Notes under the pieces: generated by a model | The model's input: the letters and a program-made list of their open reading frames with translations, nothing else | Told to the model about the DNA's origin: nothing | Database searches by the model: none | Position numbers and translations under genes: made by a program | NCBI RefSeq assembly: GCF_900090145.1 | Contig: NZ_FMHI01000005.1 | Span: 248,001-312,000, forward strand | Source of the DNA: Streptomyces sp. WMMB 322 | GTDB lineage: Bacteria; Actinomycetota; Actinomycetes; Streptomycetales; Streptomycetaceae | Length of the DNA stretch: 64,000 nt | Direction: 5' to 3' | Part shown: piece by piece, positions 54,453-64,000 of the stretch | Layout: the number at the start of each line of letters is the position of its first letter | Position numbering within the stretch: position 1 is the stretch's first letter

Positions 54453-56552
54453 TCAGGTGAGAGGCTTGAACGTGCTGAACGCCGTCTTGCGGAGCGTCTT
54501 GCACTCCTTGTCGTCCCACTTGTCCGCCCGGCACGTGATCATGATCGCGTAGCCGTGTGAATCGTCCACCCGGAAACCGCGGTTGAGCACCCGTACCTTG
54601 CGGCCGTCCTCGTCGCGCTCGAACTGCCAGTCGCCGACCGTCGGGTAGCCCCGCCAGTCCTTGCTCTTGATGCTGATCTGCCGGTACCCGCTGCTGTTGC
54701 TCTTCACGGACGGCTCCAGGTCGCGCCATCCGGCTGCGGCGTCCTTCAGCGGCTTGGGGCTGAAGTCCACCTGGAGCTTGGGCACTCCGCCGTCGGAGTA
54801 CTTGGCGCCCGAGTTGGTTCCGGCGACTCCGGAACGCTCGAAGTCCTCCGGCATCGCGATGCTGAAGTGGAAGCGCTTGTCGGTGACTTGCTCGTAGTCC
54901 TCGGGGAGCGAGGGCTCCGCCCCGGGCTCCTCCTCGTCCTCGCCGCTGCCGGCGGAGGCACTCGGGTCCGGGGACGCGCTCGCCTTGTCCTCGCCGCTCT
55001 TGTCTTCCTTCTTGGTGCCGGCGCCGCCTTCACCCTTGTCGCGTTCGGTGCCTTTCGCGCCCGAACTCGCGGTGCCCTTCGAGGAGTTGTCGCCGCTCTC
55101 GCCACCGCCGCGGTTGTTGAGAGCGAGGACCGCGATCAGCGTCAGCACGGCGACCGCCGCCACGGCCACGATGGCCAGCGAGCGGCGCGAGACGCGGCCC
55201 GCGAGCTGCGATACGCCCGTTAGCGCCCCTCCGGCACCGCCCCCGGAGCCCGTCGAGGCATGCGCTGCCGCCTTGTCACCGCTGTGTGCGAGTGCAGCGG
55301 AGCCGGTGGGCGCCGGGGTCTCGTCACCGTCGCCGCCCGTGGCGCCGCCGGATTCGGCGTCGCCGGCTGCGGACCCCGAACCCGCCGCGCCCGCAGCCGC
55401 GGCGCCCGCGACTGCCGCACCGCCCGACGCCGGCTTCTTCGAAGTGCCACGCCCCGACGCCGGCTTCTTCGAAGTGCCACGCCCCGACGCCGGCTTCTTC
55501 GAAGTGCCACGCCCCGACGCCGGCTTCTTCGAAGAGCCGCGCCCCGAGGCCGGCTTCGCCTCGCCCTCACCGGGCTCGGCGTCCTGATCCCCGCCCCCGT
55601 CGCCGCGCCCGGCCTCCCCGGCCTCTGCGGCTTCGGAGGCGTCACTCTCGGTTCCGTCCGGTTTCGGCGGCAGCACGGCCGTCGTACCGCCGTCCTGCGC
55701 GGCAGCGGCACCGGCGCCCGCGCCGTACTTCCCGAGGGCCACCGGTTCCAGCAGCGCGCGTGCGCCCGCCACGTCGAGCCGCTTGTCCGGGTCCTTCGTG
55801 AGCAGCCCGAAGATCACTTCCTCGAGCTCACCGGCCTGCTCCGGCGGCGGCACGTCCTCCGTCATCACCGCCGTGAGAGTCGATATGGCCGAACCCTTGT
55901 CGTACGGGGGATGGCCCTCGACCGCCGCGTACAGCAGGGCGCCGAGCGACCACAGGTCGGCCGGCGGCCCCGGCGGCTTCCCCCGGGCCCGCTCCGGAGA
56001 GATGTACGAAGGAGCGCCCACGAGCATGCCCGTCGACGTGACCGACGGGTCGCCCTCGACCTTTGCGATGCCGAAGTCGGTGAGCACCACACGTCCCGTG
56101 ACATCCTCCAACAGCACGTTGGACGGCTTCACATCACGGTGCAGGACGCCTTCGCGGTGCGCGGCACGCAGCACGTCGAGCACGGCGAGCCCGACCTCCG
56201 CGGCGCGCTGCGGAGTGAGCGGCCCCTCGGTGCGGATGTGATCGGCGAGCGAACCGCCCTCGACCAGCTCCATCACGATCCACGGCCGGTCGTCCTCGTC
56301 GACCACGTCGAAGACCGTCACAGCACTGCCGCTGCGGATACGCGCGATCGCTTTCGCCTCGCGCAGAGTACGGGTGATGAGCCGCTGCTTCTCGTCCTCC
56401 TCGACACTCGAGGGGAAACGGAGCTCCTTCACGGCGACCGAACGGCCCAGCACCTCGTCCTCGCCGCGCCACACGGTGCCCATGCCACCACGGCCGAGGA
56501 CTCCCCCGAGCCGATAGCGACCTCCTACCAGCCGACCCTCGTGCTCGCTCAT
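54453..56552 (-). CDS. PknB-type transmembrane Ser/Thr protein kinase
   Basis: 699 residues. Complete kinase: LGRGGMGTVWRG loop (19-30), Lys42 (VAVKEL), HRDVKPSN with Asp140, DFG at 159-161, and APSYISPE activation-loop end. The juxtamembrane linker contains nearly identical KKPASGRGTS decapeptides (about residues 340-375, encoded at 55426-55560). A single helix (SLAIVAVAAVAVLTLIAVLA) near 475 leads to a Lys/Glu/Ser linker and an extracytoplasmic domain (RFHFSIAMPEDFERSGVAGT, ending TFKPLT) also recognisable in the neighbouring pseudokinase. ATG 56552 follows AAGGGG by four bases. Confidence 0.95.
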   Translation of the reverse strand: MSEHEGRLVGGRYRLGGVLGRGGMGTVWRGEDEVLGRSVAVKELRFPSSVEEDEKQRLITRTLREAKAIARIRSGSAVTVFDVVDEDDRPWIVMELVEGGSLADHIRTEGPLTPQRAAEVGLAVLDVLRAAHREGVLHRDVKPSNVLLEDVTGRVVLTDFGIAKVEGDPSVTSTGMLVGAPSYISPERARGKPPGPPADLWSLGALLYAAVEGHPPYDKGSAISTLTAVMTEDVPPPEQAGELEEVIFGLLTKDPDKRLDVAGARALLEPVALGKYGAGAGAAAAQDGGTTAVLPPKPDGTESDASEAAEAGEAGRGDGGGDQDAEPGEGEAKPASGRGSSKKPASGRGTSKKPASGRGTSKKPASGRGTSKKPASGGAAVAGAAAAGAAGSGSAAGDAESGGATGGDGDETPAPTGSAALAHSGDKAAAHASTGSGGGAGGALTGVSQLAGRVSRRSLAIVAVAAVAVLTLIAVLALNNRGGGESGDNSSKGTASSGAKGTERDKGEGGAGTKKEDKSGEDKASASPDPSASAGSGEDEEEPGAEPSLPEDYEQVTDKRFHFSIAMPEDFERSGVAGTNSGAKYSDGGVPKLQVDFSPKPLKDAAAGWRDLEPSVKSNSSGYRQISIKSKDWRGYPTVGDWQFERDEDGRKVRVLNRGFRVDDSHGYAIMITCRADKWDDKECKTLRKTAFSTFKPLT
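55426..55560. repeat. 30-bp in-frame tandem repeats in the kinase gene
   Basis: Three exact 30-bp units (55441-55530) flanked by a partial and a diverged copy, encoding KKPASGRGTS. Length polymorphism is likely. Confidence 0.95.
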
Positions 56553-57075
56553 GAATCCCCTTGTATCCCCTCAGCGATGGCCCACCCCAGCCCGGCTCTC
56601 ATTGTGAACCATCGTGTCGTCACATCGCGCCGGGGGGCGCCGCGGCCGGGCACCACGACGCCGTCGCACACGCCGCCTCACGCATCGCCGCGGACGCCGT
56701 CGGAGCAACGGAAGTGCGGGTGCCCCACCCGGGTGCCGCCTACTCATGCGGTGCGGGTGAGCGGAGCCCGCTCCGCTCACCCGCACCCACCGTGCCGAGC
56801 CACGTCGTCGATGCCCGTCGCGACATCGCTCGGGGCGGCAGGCTCCACGCCGGCCCACGCGACGACCTGGAGAAGTCCCCTCAACGCCTGCATGCCGAAC
56901 GTCAGGAAGCACTACGGATGCAAGGGCGTGTCCGCAGGACACGCAGGCCCACGCACACACACAGGTCGGCTCCGGCAGCTCCAGGCGCCGCAGGTCGGCA
57001 CCCGCAGCTCCAGGCGCCGCATGTCCGGACTCCGCCGCAGCTACAGGCGCCCGCCGCAGCCCCGGGCGCCGCGCC
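56553..57075. other. Region between kinase and glpD
   Basis: 523 bp. Contains the hairpin at 56751-56786 and, at about 56960-57075, degenerate ~30-bp repeats of CCGCAGCTCCAGGCGCCGCA running up to the glpD stop. A Cys-containing open frame at 56571-56960 (minus) lacks a ribosome site and family likeness, so I do not call it. Confidence 0.5.
56751..56786. terminator. Perfect 16-bp hairpin downstream of glpD
   Basis: GTGCGGGTGAGCGGAG (56751-56766) pairs exactly with 56771-56786, 4-nt CCCG loop. It could end glpD transcription, although it is 290 bp past the stop. Confidence 0.5.
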
Positions 57076-58782
57076 TCACACCGGCGCGATGTCCGGCGCT
57101 CCCAACCGTGCGGCGTCCGCCGTCAGATCGTCCGGCTGGAGCTGCGACTCACGCTCCGCCTCGACGCGCTTCTCGTAGTACTCGACCTCGCGGTCGATCT
57201 GGTCCGCGTCCCAGCCGAGGACCGTTGCCATCAGCTCGGCGACCTCGCGCGCGCTGCGCACACCGCGGTCGAACGTCTCGATCGAAATGCGGGTGCGGCG
57301 CGTGAGGACGTCGGCCATGTGCCGCGCGCCCTCGTGGGTGCACGCGTAGACGACCTCCGCCTTGAGGTAGTCGTCCGCGGCCGGAAGCGGCTCGCCCAGC
57401 TTCGGGTCCTCGGCTACGAGTTCGAGCAGTTCCTCCGTCAACGTGCCGTAGCGGTTGAGGAGATGCTCCACGCGCGCCACGTGCAGGCCCGTACGGGCGG
57501 CCAGTTGGGCCCGCCCGTTCCACAGCGCGTGATAGCCCTCGGCGCCGACGAGCGGAACCTCCTCGGTGACACAGTCCGCGACGCGGCGGTCCAGCCCGTG
57601 CACCGCCTCGTCCACGGCGTCCTTCGCCATCACGCGGTACGTCGTGTACTTGCCGCCCGCGACGACGACCATCCCCGGGACCGGGTGCGCGACGGTGTGC
57701 TCCCGCGACAGCTTGCTCGTCGCCTCCGACTCGCCGGCCAGCAGCGGACGCAGGCCCGCGTACACGCCCTCCACGTCGTTGCGCGTGAGCGGCACCGCGA
57801 GCACCGCGTTGACGTGGTCCAGCAGATAGTCGATGTCGGCACTCGACGCCGCCGGGTGCCTCTTGTCGAGGTCCCAGCTGGTGTCGGTGGTGCCGACGAT
57901 CCAGTGACGGCCCCACGGGATGACGAACAGCACGCTCTTCTCGGTGCGCAGGATCAGCCCGGTCGTCGAGTTGATCCGGTCCTTCGGCACGACCAGGTGG
58001 ATGCCCTTCGAAGCCTTCACATGGAACTGACCCCGCTCGGCGATCAGGCCCTGTGTGTCGTCCGTCCACACGCCGGTGGAGTTGACGACCTGCCGGGCAC
58101 GCACCTCGTACTCGCCGCCGAGCTCCAGGTCCTTCACCCGCGCCCCGACGACGCGCTCGCCCTCGCGGAGGAAGCCCACGACCTGCGCCCGGTTCGCGGC
58201 GTGCGCCCCGTAGGCGGCGGCGGTGCGGACGACTGTGGCGACGTACCGGGCGTCGTCCATCTGTGCGTCGTAGTACTGCAGCGCACCGACCAGCGCGTCC
58301 TTCCTCAACGCCGGTGCAACGCGCAGGGCGTGACGCCTGCTGAGGTGCCGGTGCCGGGGAAGCCCGCGCCCGTGCCCCGAGGTGAGCGACATGATGTCGT
58401 ACATGGCCACGCCCGAACCGGCGTAGAACCGTTCCCAGGCCTTGTGCTGCAACGGGTAGAGGAACGGCACCGGCTTCACCAGGTGCGGCGCGATCCGCTG
58501 GAGCAGCAGCCCGCGTTCCTTGAGCGCCTCTCTCACGAGGGCGAAGTCCAGCATCTCCAGATAGCGCAGTCCGCCGTGGATCAGCTTGCTGGAGCGGCTG
58601 GATGTGCCCGATGCCCAGTCGCTCGCCTCGACGATCCCGGTGGACAGTCCGCGCGTGACGGCGTCCAGCGCGGTACCGGCGCCGACGATGCCACCACCGA
58701 CGACCAGCACGTCGAGTTCGTGCTCGGACATCTGTGCCAGCGCCCGTACGCGCTGCTCCGGTCCCAGTGTCGCCGTCCTCAC
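57076..58782 (-). CDS. glpD: Aerobic glycerol-3-phosphate dehydrogenase
   Basis: 568 residues, FAD enzyme feeding electrons from glycerol-3-phosphate to menaquinone at the membrane. The FAD motif is DVLVVGGGIVGAGTALDAVT at ~24-43, followed by SSRSSKLIHGGLRYLE, the family signature. VVNSTGVWTDD and GGKYTTYRVMAKDAV are also present, with the C-terminal helical domain (RVEHLLNRYGTL). GTG 58782 follows GGGAGG by five bases. No glpK or glpF adjacent. Divergent from the nucleotide-sugar dehydrogenase, with 280 bp between them. Confidence 0.96.
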   Translation of the reverse strand: MRTATLGPEQRVRALAQMSEHELDVLVVGGGIVGAGTALDAVTRGLSTGIVEASDWASGTSSRSSKLIHGGLRYLEMLDFALVREALKERGLLLQRIAPHLVKPVPFLYPLQHKAWERFYAGSGVAMYDIMSLTSGHGRGLPRHRHLSRRHALRVAPALRKDALVGALQYYDAQMDDARYVATVVRTAAAYGAHAANRAQVVGFLREGERVVGARVKDLELGGEYEVRARQVVNSTGVWTDDTQGLIAERGQFHVKASKGIHLVVPKDRINSTTGLILRTEKSVLFVIPWGRHWIVGTTDTSWDLDKRHPAASSADIDYLLDHVNAVLAVPLTRNDVEGVYAGLRPLLAGESEATSKLSREHTVAHPVPGMVVVAGGKYTTYRVMAKDAVDEAVHGLDRRVADCVTEEVPLVGAEGYHALWNGRAQLAARTGLHVARVEHLLNRYGTLTEELLELVAEDPKLGEPLPAADDYLKAEVVYACTHEGARHMADVLTRRTRISIETFDRGVRSAREVAELMATVLGWDADQIDREVEYYEKRVEAERESQLQPDDLTADAARLGAPDIAPV

Positions 58783-59062
58783 CGCTGCCTCCCGTGGGTC
58801 GTGCGTACGTCGGTGTGCTTGTGGTGGTGGTTGATAAGAACGTAGGCAGTGTTCCCCAGCCGATGGTCCTCCAATTCCCTGACTTCGGCGGCGCTGCGGG
58901 CGCCGTGGAGCGGGTAATCCCAGATATCCGTCATATTGCCGATTAACTTGCTATAGCGCCGCACAGCACCGGACCGGGCAGTTCGACGCGATCTTCGGGG
59001 ACCGTCCCCCGGAACGGCACGCACGGGGCCTCGCCACCCCAGCGAGGGAAGCAAGGGGAAGG

Positions 59063-60337
59063 ATGTCCGCAGCAATGCCCGCAGATCTCGCCGTCCTCGG
59101 ACTGGGCCATTCGGGTCTTCCGGTCGCACAGGCCGCCGTCGCCGCGGGGATCGAGACCATCGGCTACGACGCGGACGAGGAGACCGTTGCGGGCCTCAAC
59201 GCGGGCAGGCCGCCCGCCGACGGCATCATCACCGCTGCCGGGGTCCGCCGCATGATCTCCCGGGGCTTCCGCGCCACGACCGACCCCGAGGCCCTCGGTC
59301 ACGTCCGCACGGCCCTCATCTGCGCCCCGACGTCCCTCGGGCCCGACCGCGCGCTCAACCTGGACGCGGTGCGCGCCACAGCTCGAACTCTCGCCTCTCA
59401 CCTGCACCCCCGCACGACCGTGGTGCTCGAGTCCGCGGTGTACCCGGGCAGTACGGAAGAAATCCTCAAACCGCTGCTCGAGGAGGGCTCCGGCCTGCGC
59501 GCCGGCCGTGACTTCCATCTCGCCTACTCCCCCGCCCGGCTCGACCCGGGCAGCCGCCGCTACGGCTACGCCAACACCCCCAAGGTCATCGGCGGCCTGA
59601 CTCCCGCCTGTACGGAGCGGGCCGCCGCCTTCTACGGGCGGCTCGCCGGAAAGGTCGTACGGGCCCGAGGGCCTCGCGAGGCGGAGACGGTGAAGCTGCT
59701 GGAGACCAACTTCCGGCAGGTCAACATCGCGCTGGTGAACGAGATGGCCGTCTTCTGCCACGACATCGGCGTCGACCTGTGGGACGTCATCCGCTGCGCG
59801 GAGACCAAACCGTTCGGCTTCCAGGCCTTCCGGCCCGGACCCGGAGTCGGGGGCCACAGCGTCTCCATCGACCCCAACTACATTGCGTACCGCAGCCGTT
59901 CACTGGGCTATCCGCTGCGAATGGTCGAACTCGCACAGGAGGTCAACGGGCGCATGCCGCGGTACGTGTGCCAGCGCGCCGCCGAACTCCTCAACGAGCA
60001 CGGCAAGTCGGCGCGCGGAGCTCGCGTACTGCTGCTCGGCGTCACGTACAAGCCCGACCTGCCCGACCAGGAAGGTGCGCCAGCACGCGAGGTTGCACTG
60101 CGACTCAAGCAACTCGGTGCGCAGCTGAGTTTTCACGACCCGTACGTCATGCAGTGGCAGGTGGCAGGCCAGCCGGTGCCGCGCGCCGACTCCCTCTACG
60201 AGGCCGCCGCGGCCGCCGACCTCACCGTGCTGCTCCAGCACCACCGCAGGTACGACCTGCAAGGGCTGGCCGCGAAGGCCCGACTGCTCTTCGACACAAG
60301 GGGAGCCAGCCCCACGGGCGCCGCACACCGACTGTGA
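59063..60337 (+). CDS. Nucleotide-sugar (UDP-sugar) 6-dehydrogenase family protein with altered active site
   Basis: 424 residues. NAD-binding LAVLGLGHSGLPVAQAAVAA (9-28) and the central-domain EAETVKLLETNFRQVN with the conserved Lys211. The catalytic loop is PGPGVGGHSVSIDPNY: Ser266 replaces the catalytic Cys of UDP-glucose/UDP-ManNAc dehydrogenases. The SPER motif reads SPAR (156-159), losing its Glu. The codon for 266 is AGC. It may be inactive, do only the first oxidation, or use another chemistry. ATG 59063 follows AAGGGGAAGG. Convergent with guaB3. Confidence 0.9.
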   Translation: MSAAMPADLAVLGLGHSGLPVAQAAVAAGIETIGYDADEETVAGLNAGRPPADGIITAAGVRRMISRGFRATTDPEALGHVRTALICAPTSLGPDRALNLDAVRATARTLASHLHPRTTVVLESAVYPGSTEEILKPLLEEGSGLRAGRDFHLAYSPARLDPGSRRYGYANTPKVIGGLTPACTERAAAFYGRLAGKVVRARGPREAETVKLLETNFRQVNIALVNEMAVFCHDIGVDLWDVIRCAETKPFGFQAFRPGPGVGGHSVSIDPNYIAYRSRSLGYPLRMVELAQEVNGRMPRYVCQRAAELLNEHGKSARGARVLLLGVTYKPDLPDQEGAPAREVALRLKQLGAQLSFHDPYVMQWQVAGQPVPRADSLYEAAAAADLTVLLQHHRRYDLQGLAAKARLLFDTRGASPTGAAHRL

Positions 60338-60454
60338 AGCGAGCAATGGGCGGGCGGAGACCCGCCGCGGGCGCCGGCGCATCCGCCCTCCGCCTGGGGC
60401 CCAAGGCACCTGCCCTGTTCGCCGCCCTGCAGCGCCGACCCAGCGCCGCGGGTG

Positions 60455-61564
60455 CTACCGGGCCACCGTGACCTCGACGCGCTGGAACTCCTTCAGCTCC
60501 GAGTAGCCGGTCGTCGCCATCGCGCGGCGCAGCGCACCGAAGAAGTTCATCGACCCGTCCGGGGTGTGCGACGGGCCGAGCAGGATCTCCTCCGTGGTGC
60601 CGACCGCACCCAGGTCCATGCGCTTGCCACGCGGCACGTCCTCGTGCACGGCCTCCATGCCCCAGTGGTGCCCGCGCCCCGGTGCGTCGGTGGCCCGGGC
60701 CAGCGGCGAGCCCATCATCACCGCGTCCGAGCCGCAGGCGACGGCCTTGGGCAGGTCGCCGGACCAGCCGACCCCACCGTCCGCGATGACGTGCACATAC
60801 CGGCCGCCCGACTCGTCGAGGTAGTCGCGGCGCGCGGCCGCCACATCGGCCACGGCCGTGGCCATCGGCACCTGGATGCCGAGCACGTTGCGCGTGGTGT
60901 GCGCGGCTCCGCCGCCGAAGCCGACCAGCACGCCCGCCGCCCCCGTCCGCATCAGGTGCAGCGCCGCCGTGTACGTGGCGCAGCCCCCCACGATGACGGG
61001 CACGTCCAGCTCGTAGATGAACTGCTTGAGGTTGAGCGGCTCCGACGCCCCGGAGACGTGCTCCGCGGAGACGGTGGTGCCGCGGATGACGAACAGGTCG
61101 ACGCCCGCGTCGACGACGGCCTTCGAGAACTGGACCGTACGCTGCGGCGAGAGCGCGGCGGCCGTCACCACACCCGCGTCGCGCACCTCCTTGATCCGCT
61201 CACCGATCAGTTCCTCCTTGACCGGCTCGGCGTAGATCTCCTGCATCCGGCGGTTCGCCGTGCGCTCGTCCAGCTCGGCGATCTCGGCGAGAAGGGGCTC
61301 GGGGTCCTCGTAACGCGTCCAGAGCCCCTCGAGGTTGAGCACGCCGAGCCCGCCCAGCTCACCGATGCGGATCGCGGTGGCCGGTGAGACGACCGAATCC
61401 ATCGGCGCGGCCATGAAGGGCAGTTCGAAGCGGTAGGCGTCGATCTGCCAGGCGATCGAGACCTCTTTGGGGTCACGCGTGCGGCGGCTGGGCACCACAG
61501 CAATGTCGTCGAAGGCGTACGCCCGGCGTCCGCGCTTGCCGCGTCCGATCTCGATCTCAGTCAC
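60455..61564 (-). CDS. guaB3: GuaB3 family IMP dehydrogenase-related protein
   Basis: 369 residues. An IMPDH/GMPR TIM barrel without CBS domains, starting TEIEIGRGKRGRRAYAFDD. Contains GGVGWSGDLPKAVACGSDAV and MGSPLARATDAPG. The loop that in GuaB carries the catalytic Cys (GSICTTR) reads GGGAAHTTRNVLG here, without Cys, as in other actinobacterial GuaB3 from memory. Enzymatic activity is therefore uncertain. GTG 61564 has AGAAGGG seven bases upstream. 87 bp downstream of guaB, the order also known from mycobacteria. Confidence 0.93.
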   Translation of the reverse strand: MTEIEIGRGKRGRRAYAFDDIAVVPSRRTRDPKEVSIAWQIDAYRFELPFMAAPMDSVVSPATAIRIGELGGLGVLNLEGLWTRYEDPEPLLAEIAELDERTANRRMQEIYAEPVKEELIGERIKEVRDAGVVTAAALSPQRTVQFSKAVVDAGVDLFVIRGTTVSAEHVSGASEPLNLKQFIYELDVPVIVGGCATYTAALHLMRTGAAGVLVGFGGGAAHTTRNVLGIQVPMATAVADVAAARRDYLDESGGRYVHVIADGGVGWSGDLPKAVACGSDAVMMGSPLARATDAPGRGHHWGMEAVHEDVPRGKRMDLGAVGTTEEILLGPSHTPDGSMNFFGALRRAMATTGYSELKEFQRVEVTVAR

Positions 61565-61651
61565 TGTGAAGCCCTTCTCGCCGTGCGCTGTGCTGTGCCG
61601 CTCCAGTATCACCGACACGCGGCGCCCTCAGGCCCGGTGGGTGGCGGGCGC

Positions 61652-63806
<2,155 letters not shown>

Positions 63807-64000
63807 CGGTCCATGGTGCACCTGGGCCCCGGGATCCGTCGCGCCGCGTCCTTGGTTGTGCACCGAAGCGTTATGAGCAGGGGTGCTGACCCTCATCTCC
63901 CGCGCCCTCCCCTCACGCATGACCGACCGGTCCCCGAGGAACTCCATACAACAAGCATGCGGCACGCGCGGGATTCCCGGGCCTCATACGCCACCCCGCC

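Noticed and set aside
56571-56960. Cys/Arg-rich 129-codon frame
   Set aside because: No ribosome site, contains the terminator-like hairpin, composition matches GC artefact.

Overview
This is a very GC-rich, actinomycete-type chromosomal segment. Frequent GTG and TTG starts, dense third-position G/C, many twin-PspC, PknB-type and secreted proline-rich proteins, and the order purH-purN ... sucC-sucD ... icmB ... pcrA ... guaA ... glpD ... guaB3-guaB-sigD all point to a Streptomyces or close relative. The organism call is inference from gene content; no rRNA or tRNA gene lies in the window.

Layout. 1-8.8 kb: purine genes purH (3' end outside the window) and purN, two membrane proteins, a sigma-factor-like protein with a strongly acidic repetitive N-terminus, and sucCD (succinyl-CoA synthetase) behind a bidirectional hairpin terminator. 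9.2-12 kb: three adjacent secreted or membrane-anchored proteins rich in Pro/Val/Ala. 12.3-20.9 kb: a divergent five-gene module: MoxR-type AAA+ ATPase, DUF5682 and VWA proteins with 4-bp overlapping stops and starts on the minus strand, and a SWIM zinc-finger protein plus DUF5691 on the plus strand. This is the best candidate here for a poorly described system. 21.1-28.6 kb: isobutyryl-CoA mutase small subunit, a 1-kb gene-free stretch, an M23 peptidase, the PcrA/UvrD helicase, and an NlpC/P60 peptidase behind a clear c-di-AMP (ydaO) riboswitch.

28.7-43.8 kb: small membrane proteins, a cytochrome P450, DoxX, a divergent PspC / PspC-histidine kinase / NarL-type regulator locus with a palindromic operator candidate, a sigma-like/LamG transmembrane fusion, a frameshifted aldo/keto reductase remnant, SnoaL-like, DinB and Uma2 proteins. 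43.9-50.8 kb: guaA; a putative attenuator (26-codon ORF with Phe-Trp-Phe, then terminator and alternative pairing) ahead of a chorismate mutase gene, from which it is separated by a MITE-like inverted-repeat element; then a cholesterol-oxidase-like GMC oxidoreductase and a succinic-semialdehyde-type aldehyde dehydrogenase. 51-57 kb: a transmembrane pseudokinase and an active-looking PknB-type kinase in tandem. 57-64 kb: glpD, a nucleotide-sugar dehydrogenase lacking its catalytic Cys, and the guanine-nucleotide locus sigD-guaB-guaB3.

Cross-cutting points: purH/purN, guaA and guaB/guaB3 place much of IMP/GMP synthesis in one region. Cell-wall hydrolases, kinases and PspC proteins suggest envelope homeostasis. 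Several minus-strand genes end in short tandem repeats. Coding calls are strong; promoters and operators are read by eye and are less certain.
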